Positions 1-5,826 of a stretch of 6,463 bases of DNA are shown piece by piece (positions within the stretch are counted from its first letter, which is position 1; each line of letters starts with the position of its first letter). The position numbers were made by a program, and so were the translations under genes. The DNA is from Actinomycetota bacterium (GTDB lineage Bacteria; Actinomycetota; Actinomycetes; Nanopelagicales; Nanopelagicaceae): NCBI GenBank assembly GCA_947457445.1, contig CANGVO010000059.1, positions 1-6,463 on the forward strand. The letters run 5' to 3'. The notes under the pieces are model-generated. The model ran no database searches. It was not told where the DNA came from and saw nothing but the letters and a program-made list of their open reading frames with translations.

Positions 1-2580
1 GAATACGATCAAGGTCAACATGACGGAGTGCATGAAGTTCTTGCGGTTAGCACTGCTGGCGCACTAATAAGAAGAGATGTCTTTGAAAAACTTGGCGGTT
101 TTGACCCAAATTTAGATTTATTTCGCGATGACGTTGATTTTGGTTGGCGCTTGTACTCAGCGGGTTACGCTGCAATTGCTGTATCTACTGCAGTGGCTTT
201 TCACGCCGAAGCATCTGCCAACGAACGTCGCACGGTTGATGTAGCGGAAGCTTTTTTACATCGCCCACTGCTTCTTGACCGACGTAATGCCGCTTATGTT
301 CTATTGGCAAATTCTTCTTGGTGGCGCTTGCCCTTACTTACGCTGCAACTTCTCGCTGGTGCGATATTTCGCGCAATTGGATTTCTCTTTGCAAAGCTAC
401 CTGGCTACGCCAGCGATGAAATACTCGCAGTTGGTACTTTATTCCTACACCCCGCCGAACTAGTACAGGCACGTAAACTTCGACGCAAAAATAGATTGGT
501 ACCAGCCGGAATCGCTCTAAAGTTTATTCCCTCGCGCTGGTCTCAAATTCGGCTAGAACTTTCCAGAACAGCAGGATGGATACGTTCTAAGCTTTTTCCT
601 GAAGAGATTACAGAAGTTCGTGATGTATCTGTCCTTGATGAAAACTTAGATGAAGAAGATTTGCTTACTCCAGCTTCAAATCGCAATTGGTTTACCTTAA
701 TAAAGCGACCACTAGTTGCCTTGCCTACATTCCTACTGTTTTTAACATTCTTTTGGTCGCGTAATCGATTCGGTGCAATCTCTGGTGGCGCGCTTCCTGA
801 ACAACCAAACGGTGCCAGCGATCTCTGGGATATTTACCTAAGCGGATGGCATTCGATCGGAATGGGAACCAGCGCTGCCGCGCCGCCTTGGTTGGCAGTA
901 TTGGCAATTTCAACCATTCCTGTACTTGGAAACGTAAAGCTATTTGTGGCCGCTTTGTTTTTCTTGGCACCGATTCTTATGGCAACAACAATTCATGCGC
1001 TTCTGAAGCGGCTATCTGATAACCGTTGGATAACAGTTACATCAGCCTTGTTATATGCAATTTCACCAATCGCCATTTCGGCAATTAATTCCGGCCGACT
1101 TGCCACTGTAGCGATCCTCATACTTCTACCACTTCTAATAATCGCCGTCGATGGGTGGTGGCAGATTGACCAATTTACTTGGCGACGTATTTTCGCGATC
1201 TCCTTGTTGATTGCAGTATTAGCATCATTTTCACCGATAGTTTTTGTGGCCCTCGTTGTCATTACATTTGTCGGTATCTTCCGAGACTACTTGGCTAGCA
1301 ACCAAGGGATCGAAGTCGTATTATTTAACAATCGTTTACATCGACGAATTGTTTTAGCGGTTGCGCCGATCCTGATTTGCGCACCTTGGAGCTTCCAATT
1401 AATTATGAGCCCAAGCAAATTTTTTATAGATGCAGGATTTTTAATTCCCGGTGGAGGCCCAAATCAAACCGTTCTTGGAAATCCCGGTGGCCCCGGCTCT
1501 CTTCCATGGAATGTCCTAAGCCCGCTATTAATCATTCTTGTTATCTCACTCTTCTCTTCGACCAGAGCTCGAGGCGTTGCTGAACTAGGAATCTTTTCCT
1601 CAATTGCAGCAACGCTCCTTAGTACTTTTTCAATGACAGGCAACGGAACCCTGGTTCCAAGCAGAATATATCCAGGAACACTTTTAACAGTTGTAACTGT
1701 GGCAACAATTTCAGCGGCCGTTATTATGTTAGATAAATTGAGAGATAGATTAGTTGCAACAAATATCAACTTTAGACATATCTCTGCGGCACTACTTTTG
1801 GTTGCAACGGTTCTTTATGCAGGTTCATCTGTTGCATGGATCGTTACAAAAGGTGCTGATACTCCACTGCAAGCGGGCAAAGAAGTTGTACTCCCACCAT
1901 TTTTAGCGATTAATAGCAACGCCAAGACATTGGTACTACGTCCAAGAAGTGTCGGAAATGAAGTTTCACTAAATTATTATTTAGCTAGATCCGGAGATGC
2001 AACTCTTGGGCAACCCGATTTAGCGCCACAAGAGCGCGACCAAATTAAGAATGCGGTTCGGGAATTAGCCGATGGAAGTGGCTTAACATCCAGTACAACT
2101 TTTGCCGTACACGGCATTGAATACTTGTTCCTTAAAAGCCCAGTTGATGAGAATGTAGCCAGGATCATTGACGGGTTGGGTGGCTTCAATCGGGCATCTT
2201 CCACCAATGCCGGAATTGTTTGGAAGACGGTCGGCAAAACCGGACAAATATTATTCAAAGACTCATCTGGGAAATCATCTGTTTTAGTTCAAGGTACTTT
2301 AGGAATTACGGTTAATTCTCCTGGTGAAATTACAGTTACCGAAAATTACAGTAGAGGTTGGCGCGCCATGCAAGATGGCCAACGGTTAGAGCGCACCCGC
2401 AGCGTAGATGGAATGCCAGTTTTTATAGTTGAAAAACCCGGTTTAGTTACGTTGATGTATGACGGAACACTTCGCCGCGCTTGGGTATCTCTGCAAATAA
2501 TTGTTGTGGTAACAGTCTTAGTTATGGCACTCCCAGCCGGTCGGCGCCGTCGCGAGATCGAAGACTCGGTGTTGGCATGA
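1..2580 (+). CDS. GT2-family glycosyltransferase with multi-pass membrane region and extracytoplasmic C-terminal domain (5' partial)
   Basis: The frame is open from base 1 and ends at TGA 2578-2580, giving 859 visible residues; the true start is upstream, and the GTG at 28 is only an internal Val codon. Residues 1-70 are the end of a GT2 (GT-A fold) catalytic domain: a VSTAGALIRRDVF stretch, GGFDP, then DDVDFGWR at 43-50, which aligns with the acidic catalytic-base region of GT2 enzymes, and a conserved HAEA. The nucleotide-sugar-binding half (DxD) lies outside the window. About a dozen hydrophobic segments follow, roughly at 110-132, 238-252, 296-335, 343-384, 396-426, 448-468, 507-545, 558-577 and 592-615. 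Residues ~616-825 are polar and probably outside the membrane. They end in a W787...D792-G793 pattern resembling YfhO/GT-C C-terminal domains, then a last membrane segment (~829-847) and an Arg-rich tail. Family-level call is firm; donor and acceptor cannot be read. It is probably an envelope polysaccharide or lipid-linked sugar transferase, and is translationally coupled to the next gene. Confidence 0.9.
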   Translation, partial: EYDQGQHDGVHEVLAVSTAGALIRRDVFEKLGGFDPNLDLFRDDVDFGWRLYSAGYAAIAVSTAVAFHAEASANERRTVDVAEAFLHRPLLLDRRNAAYVLLANSSWWRLPLLTLQLLAGAIFRAIGFLFAKLPGYASDEILAVGTLFLHPAELVQARKLRRKNRLVPAGIALKFIPSRWSQIRLELSRTAGWIRSKLFPEEITEVRDVSVLDENLDEEDLLTPASNRNWFTLIKRPLVALPTFLLFLTFFWSRNRFGAISGGALPEQPNGASDLWDIYLSGWHSIGMGTSAAAPPWLAVLAISTIPVLGNVKLFVAALFFLAPILMATTIHALLKRLSDNRWITVTSALLYAISPIAISAINSGRLATVAILILLPLLIIAVDGWWQIDQFTWRRIFAISLLIAVLASFSPIVFVALVVITFVGIFRDYLASNQGIEVVLFNNRLHRRIVLAVAPILICAPWSFQLIMSPSKFFIDAGFLIPGGGPNQTVLGNPGGPGSLPWNVLSPLLIILVISLFSSTRARGVAELGIFSSIAATLLSTFSMTGNGTLVPSRIYPGTLLTVVTVATISAAVIMLDKLRDRLVATNINFRHISAALLLVATVLYAGSSVAWIVTKGADTPLQAGKEVVLPPFLAINSNAKTLVLRPRSVGNEVSLNYYLARSGDATLGQPDLAPQERDQIKNAVRELADGSGLTSSTTFAVHGIEYLFLKSPVDENVARIIDGLGGFNRASSTNAGIVWKTVGKTGQILFKDSSGKSSVLVQGTLGITVNSPGEITVTENYSRGWRAMQDGQRLERTRSVDGMPVFIVEKPGLVTLMYDGTLRRAWVSLQIIVVVTVLVMALPAGRRRREIEDSVLA

Positions 2581-3890
2581 AATTCCAACGCCCGTTATTG
2601 ATTGTCGGCTCAGTGATAGCAACAATGTTGATTGCAAATGGAGTCAACGTTGGACTTTCTAGCGATGAATTTTCCACAAATTATCCAGCGGTCGTTTGCC
2701 CACCAACCCCCAATAATTTAACCACTGCAATTTCGTTGCCGTCTACAAAAACTCCTTTACGTTTAACTGGTACGAAATCTTTGTCACTAATTCCATCGCA
2801 AACCCTGAGGTACATGCAGGAAAAAGCTCCTGTAATTATCGAGTCACAAGGTGCAACTCCCGTCGTATGGCAGATTCGCAAAGGCGTTTGGGCGGGGGCA
2901 ACGATTTGTTCATCGCTTCAAAATGAACAATGGTTTGTAGGCGGGGCCGCGGATGTAACAAGTAAGGGCAGGATTCTTCTAGTCAATAGTGGATTAAGTA
3001 CCGCAATAGTTGACTTGCAAATTTGGAATGAAATCGGTCAACAACAAACTAAACCAGTTTCGCTTAAAGCCAATTCTTACTCTGAAATTGGCATAGATAC
3101 GCTGGCTCCAGGTTCACGTCAAGTAGTAGTTCAAGCAATAACGCGCGCAGGCAGAGTTACGAGTTACATGTTGGATGAACGTGGCAGAGGTTTACGTGCA
3201 CTTGGTGGAGACATTATTAACTTCGCACCTTCAGCTAAAAAGGAAATTTTCATTCCGGCGATACCTCATACCGTTAAAAAAGTTGGTGCCAAACAAGTGG
3301 AACTGCCGCACTCACTGCGTCTACTGGTTACTGGGGAAATCGATGCACGTGTGAGTGTCAACGTTTTATCAACTGACGGATCTTTTATTCCAGCAGGGCT
3401 AGAAAATAAAATTGTGAAGGCTGGTTCAGTGGTCACTCTAGATCTAAATCCAAACCTGCCTGCTAGCAAATTTGGCGTGCAAATCACTTCTGATGAACCA
3501 CTCGTGGCCAGCGTATTTTCCGAAACGCTTGCAGAAGGCAAATCTGATTTCATCTGGAGCACGGCAGCACCAGAGTTAACGAAATTTTCAATTTCCACAA
3601 CCGGGCTTGCACCTCAATTGATCTTTATCGGCAGCTCAATAAATATTGAAGCAGAGTTATTTTTAAGCAAAGGCAAGCGCAAGCAGATAAAAATTAGCGG
3701 GGAAGAAATCGCCACCTTCAAAGTGCCCGACGGGGTTCGCTCTGTGACATTCACAAAAGTGGGAAAGGGGATTTACGGTGCTGGCCTGATTGCGACTAAG
3801 AGTGGATATGGCTATTTCCCACTTACCGCAGGAAGTGTTCTAACAAAATCTTCCGTTCCGGTTTCAAACATTCGTGTCCTATCTCCATGA
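2577..3890 (+). CDS. DUF5719 family exported/membrane-anchored protein
   Basis: This is a 437-residue protein. I chose the ATG at 2577 because it overlaps the upstream stop as ATGA and is followed at once by a basic n-region (MKFQR) and a hydrophobic segment at about residues 6-24, a signal peptide or N-terminal anchor. The same frame stays open further upstream, but that extension would bury the signal inside the protein. The rest is rich in short beta-type strands and Ser/Thr/Val, with family-like blocks QWFVGG, ILLVNSG, a stretch ending DLQIWNE, and VTSYMLDERGRG. There are exactly two cysteines, C41 and C111, which could form a disulfide outside the cell. The family has no established function that I know of. 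It repeatedly sits beside the large GT2 gene in Actinobacteria, so a partner role in envelope glycan assembly is a reasonable guess but only inference. No clear Shine-Dalgarno is visible, consistent with translational coupling. Confidence 0.85.
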   Translation: MKFQRPLLIVGSVIATMLIANGVNVGLSSDEFSTNYPAVVCPPTPNNLTTAISLPSTKTPLRLTGTKSLSLIPSQTLRYMQEKAPVIIESQGATPVVWQIRKGVWAGATICSSLQNEQWFVGGAADVTSKGRILLVNSGLSTAIVDLQIWNEIGQQQTKPVSLKANSYSEIGIDTLAPGSRQVVVQAITRAGRVTSYMLDERGRGLRALGGDIINFAPSAKKEIFIPAIPHTVKKVGAKQVELPHSLRLLVTGEIDARVSVNVLSTDGSFIPAGLENKIVKAGSVVTLDLNPNLPASKFGVQITSDEPLVASVFSETLAEGKSDFIWSTAAPELTKFSISTTGLAPQLIFIGSSINIEAELFLSKGKRKQIKISGEEIATFKVPDGVRSVTFTKVGKGIYGAGLIATKSGYGYFPLTAGSVLTKSSVPVSNIRVLSP

Positions 3891-3896
3891 CAATCC

Positions 3897-3925
3897 CTGA
3901 TTTTTCATAGATACACCACTAATCT
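3897..3925 (+). promoter_or_regulatory. Probable promoter for the DUF3499 gene (leaderless start)
   Basis: A -10-like TAATCT at 3920-3925 fits the actinobacterial TANNNT pattern. It is preceded at 17 bp by CTGATT (3897-3902), a half-match to TTGACA. Only seven bases separate the -10 from the ATG at 3933, so transcription would start at or within a base or two of the start codon, a leaderless mRNA. The AGGGG at 3926-3930 is just two bases from the ATG, too close to act as a Shine-Dalgarno. Leaderless genes are common in Actinobacteria. Confidence 0.45.
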
Positions 3926-3932
3926 AGGGGCC

Positions 3933-4316
3933 ATGAGTAAGTTGGCAAGAACTGGTCGTAGCTGTTCGCGAGTAAGTTGTCGCGCATTGGCTTCGATGAC
4001 CCTTACTTACATATACGCAGATTCAACTGCCGTCCTCGGCCCACTAGCCACATTTTCAGAACCACATTCTTACGATCTCTGCGAAACTCACGGAAAACGA
4101 TTAACTGTTCCAAACGGATGGAGCGTTATCAAAGAAGAGAGTTCACTTGATGCCGCTGGCCCAAGTGATGACGATTTGATGGCGATTGCTGATGCGGTAC
4201 GTGAAGTTGCAGCAATGCAGATTCAGGTTAATGACCAAATTACGACTAGTGCTACAAATCAAGAGAATCAGATAGGACGACGCGGCCACTTGCGCGCTGT
4301 ACCATCCTCGATTTAA
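3933..4316 (+). CDS. DUF3499 family protein, putative metal-binding small protein
   Basis: This 127-residue protein carries the DUF3499 signature: paired Cys near the N-terminus (C11-x4-C16), the near-invariant block YADSTAVLGPL at 28-38, SEPHSYDLCETHGKRL at 42-57 (C50-x2-H53), and the C-terminal RRGHLRAV at 116-123. The C11/C16 and C50/H53 (or H45) spacing looks like a treble-clef or zinc-ribbon site, which is inference from spacing only. It is soluble, with no signal peptide or membrane segment, and has a polar, probably flexible acidic stretch around 69-82. Length is normal for the family. Function is unknown; the gene is conserved in Actinobacteria next to the phosphomannomutase. In relatives a small metallopeptidase gene commonly lies nearby, and it is absent here. 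Confidence 0.9.
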   Translation: MSKLARTGRSCSRVSCRALASMTLTYIYADSTAVLGPLATFSEPHSYDLCETHGKRLTVPNGWSVIKEESSLDAAGPSDDDLMAIADAVREVAAMQIQVNDQITTSATNQENQIGRRGHLRAVPSSI

Positions 4317-4330
4317 GTTACAAGTAACTT
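4315..4330 (+). repeat. Perfect 7-bp inverted repeat (16-bp palindromic site)
   Basis: AAGTTAC and GTAACTT flank a 2-base centre (AA). The site overlaps the last two bases of the DUF3499 stop codon and ends 20 bases before the proposed mutase start. As RNA it would fold as a 6-bp A+U-rich stem with a CAAG loop. No T-tract follows, so it is not a convincing terminator. A protein-binding operator or a small hairpin before the mutase ribosome site are both possible. Confidence 0.5.
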
Positions 4331-4333
4331 TCT

Positions 4334-4347
4334 AAAGAGAGAAGAAG
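4334..4347 (+). promoter_or_regulatory. Purine-rich ribosome binding region supporting the ATT start
   Basis: Fourteen consecutive purines (AAAGAGAGAAGAAG) end three bases before ATT 4351; the GAGAAG core at 4339-4344 lies six bases from it. It is a poor match to AGGAGG but the only Shine-Dalgarno-like stretch near the N-terminus that homology requires. The region just upstream of the alternative TTG at 4447 has no comparable site (it reads CCTTTGCACGTTTT). Confidence 0.4.
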
Positions 4348-4350
4348 TCC

Positions 4351-5697
4351 ATTTCAATTTTTAAAGCCTATGACATCCGCGGATTAGTAGATGAAGAAAT
4401 AACGGCAGATTTCACATTTGCAACTGGAGTCGCCTTTGCACGTTTTTTGCAGCAAGAGCGTGAGCCAGGAACGGTTGTGATTGGCGAAGATATGCGCCCA
4501 TCCTCACCAATTTTCGCTGAGGCCTTTTCGGCAGGCGTTACATCACAAGGTTTAGATGTAATACGTATCGGACTTGCATCAACTGACATGCTTTATTTTG
4601 CCGCTGGAAAATTGAATTTTCCGGGCGCCATGTTCACCGCCAGCCACAATCCTGCTGAATACAACGGCATAAAACTATGCCTCAGTGGAGCACGTCCGAT
4701 CGGGAAAGAATCTGGATTACTCACCATCGAGCGTTTTCTAAATGAAGGCTCACCGATTGATTTTAGAAGCGTTGGAAATGAACGCGAAGTAGATATGTTG
4801 GAAGAATACGTTGACCACCTGCTGAATTTGGTGAATTTATCTGCGATACGACCGTTGAAAATCGTGATTGATGCTGGAAATGGCATGGCTGGACATACAG
4901 CGCCAGCGGTTTTTGCTCGATTGAATTGCGATGTCATTCCTTTGTATTACGAATTAGATGGCACATTTCCAAATCACGAAGCAAATCCGATTGACGCAAA
5001 GAATTTGAAGGATCTGCAGAAAGCCGTAAAGAAACATAAAGCCGATATTGGTCTTGCCTTTGATGGTGATGCTGATCGCTGTTTCTTGGTGGATGAAAAT
5101 GGAGATTTAGTAAATCCTTCAACTCTTACCGCGCTGATCGCATCCCGTGAATTAGCCAAAAATCCTGGTGCTAACATAATTTATAATTTAATTTCTTCTC
5201 GCGCAGTAGCTGAAATTGTGGAAGAAAACGGTGGTAAGGCAATTCGTTCCAGGGTTGGACATTCCTACATAAAGCAATTGATGGCAGATACTGGCGCAGT
5301 ATTCGGGGGCGAACACTCGGGCCACTTCTATTTCAAGGATTTCTGGCGCGCAGACTCTGGAATGTTGGCAGCGCTTCATGCGATTGCAGCACTTGGTGAA
5401 GTCGATGCATCTCTTTCGAAAATTTTAAAGCCTTATTGCCGATATATAACTAGCGGTGAAATTAACTCTGAAGTATCAGATACAGAAAACGCCATGAACA
5501 AAATATCTGAAAAATTTGGTTCGGCTTCAGGCAATGAAATAGATCATCTCGATGGCTTAACGGTAAATGGAGACACTTGGTGGTTTAACGTTCGTGCTTC
5601 AAATACAGAGCCTCTGCTTAGGTTAAATGTTGAAGCCAAGACGCAAGCGCGCATGGAAAAGATCAGAGATGAGGTGCTCGCCACAATCCGTGGCTAG
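4351..5697 (+). CDS. manB: Phosphomannomutase/phosphoglucomutase with non-canonical ATT start
   Basis: It interconverts hexose 6-phosphate and 1-phosphate (mannose and/or glucose) in the cytoplasm, supplying precursors such as GDP-mannose. Read from ATT 4351 the protein has 448 residues, the usual size of alpha-D-phosphohexomutases. All signature loops are present: KAYDIRG at 5-11, the phosphoserine loop TASHNP with Ser98, the Mg loop DGDADR at 238-243, a RVGHSYIK block at 301-308, the sugar-specificity loop GEHSGH at 320-325, and the phosphate loop RASNTEP at 415-421. Between the in-frame stop at 4333 and TTG 4447 there is no ATG, GTG or TTG. Starting at TTG 4447 would remove 32 residues including KAYDIRG, so ATT 4351 (MSIFKAYDIRG) is the best start; ATT 4357 is possible. 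The GEHSGH loop is seen in dual PMM/PGM enzymes, so substrate preference is open. It lies 34 bp after the DUF3499 gene and may be co-transcribed. The start is less certain than the identity. Confidence 0.93.
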   Translation: MSIFKAYDIRGLVDEEITADFTFATGVAFARFLQQEREPGTVVIGEDMRPSSPIFAEAFSAGVTSQGLDVIRIGLASTDMLYFAAGKLNFPGAMFTASHNPAEYNGIKLCLSGARPIGKESGLLTIERFLNEGSPIDFRSVGNEREVDMLEEYVDHLLNLVNLSAIRPLKIVIDAGNGMAGHTAPAVFARLNCDVIPLYYELDGTFPNHEANPIDAKNLKDLQKAVKKHKADIGLAFDGDADRCFLVDENGDLVNPSTLTALIASRELAKNPGANIIYNLISSRAVAEIVEENGGKAIRSRVGHSYIKQLMADTGAVFGGEHSGHFYFKDFWRADSGMLAALHAIAALGEVDASLSKILKPYCRYITSGEINSEVSDTENAMNKISEKFGSASGNEIDHLDGLTVNGDTWWFNVRASNTEPLLRLNVEAKTQARMEKIRDEVLATIRG

Positions 5698-5711
5698 CGT
5701 CTAAATAGCCA
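5691..5711 (+). terminator. Weak hairpin at the 3' end of the mutase gene
   Basis: TGGCTA (5691-5696) pairs with TAGCCA (5706-5711) around a 9-base loop, overlapping the TAG stop at 5695-5697. Only GTTTGGG follows, so intrinsic termination would be weak; it may instead be an mRNA 3' stem, or chance. Confidence 0.25.
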
Positions 5712-5729
5712 GTTTGGGTCGGTGCGCGC

Positions 5730-5735
5730 TAATCT
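5730..5735 (+). promoter_or_regulatory. ahcY: Possible -10 element of the ahcY promoter
   Basis: TAATCT here lies in the same octamer, CTAATCTA, seen before the DUF3499 gene. Transcription would start near 5742 and give a leader of about 85 bases. No good -35 is visible at 17 bp (AGCCAG at 5707-5712), so this rests on the -10 alone. Confidence 0.35.
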
Positions 5736-5757
5736 ATGCCTAGAGCCGCCTAGCAAA

Positions 5758-5820
5758 GTAGAGCCCTACGCCTTAGGTAAGCACAGTCCAATCAACTGTT
5801 ATTTATTACCACTTAAGGAG
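5758..5820 (+). promoter_or_regulatory. Predicted structured leader of ahcY that pairs with the Shine-Dalgarno
   Basis: Pairing by eye gives a small hairpin GTAG/CTAC (5758-5761 with 5766-5769, loop AGCC), then a long stem. In the stem, CCTTA (5771-5775) pairs with TAAGG (5814-5818), and GGTAA (5776-5780) pairs with TTACC (5806-5810), leaving ACT (5811-5813) as a bulge. Inside, ACAGT (5783-5787) pairs with ACTGT (5795-5799) around a 7-base loop. The lower stem covers AAGG of the AAGGAG ribosome site, so folding should lower ahcY translation. The ligand or trigger, if any, is unknown. It does not show the SAH-riboswitch consensus as I know it. No folding calculation was run. Confidence 0.4.
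5815..5820 (+). promoter_or_regulatory. ahcY: Shine-Dalgarno of ahcY
   Basis: AAGGAG lies six bases before the ATG at 5827. It is the strongest ribosome site in the window and fixes the ahcY start. Confidence 0.85.
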
Positions 5821-5826
5821 AACACA

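Noticed and set aside
28..30. GTG 28 as the glycosyltransferase start
   Set aside because: The frame is open to base 1 and the preceding residues (DQGQHDG) fit the GT2 domain, so the gene is cut by the window edge.
993..1262. Minus-strand open frames across the window (e.g. 993-1262, 3266-3598, 4593-4937, 5799-6104)
   Set aside because: All lie opposite well-supported genes, have no recognisable domains and no ribosome-site or spacing support; they are shadows of the coding strand.
2481..2576. Upstream extension of the DUF5719 gene to 2481
   Set aside because: It would overlap the glycosyltransferase by 100 bases, encodes a low-complexity polar stretch, and would bury the signal peptide; the ATGA overlap start is better.
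4315..4340. Palindrome as an intrinsic terminator
   Set aside because: The stem is A+T-rich, the loop tight and no T-tract follows.
4447..5697. TTG 4447 as start of the mutase
   Set aside because: It removes 32 residues with the conserved KAYDIRG motif and has no ribosome site; in-frame homology clearly continues upstream to 4351.
5716..5754. ZTP (pfl) riboswitch, from GGGTCGGTG and CCGCCTAGCA
   Set aside because: Only superficial similarity: the pieces are about 20 bases apart, too close for the first ZTP domain, the expected P1 partner is missing, and a -10-like hexamer lies between them.
5698..5826. SAH riboswitch before ahcY
   Set aside because: The conserved SAH-riboswitch core sequences and pseudoknot pairing were not found, so a known-class call is not supported.
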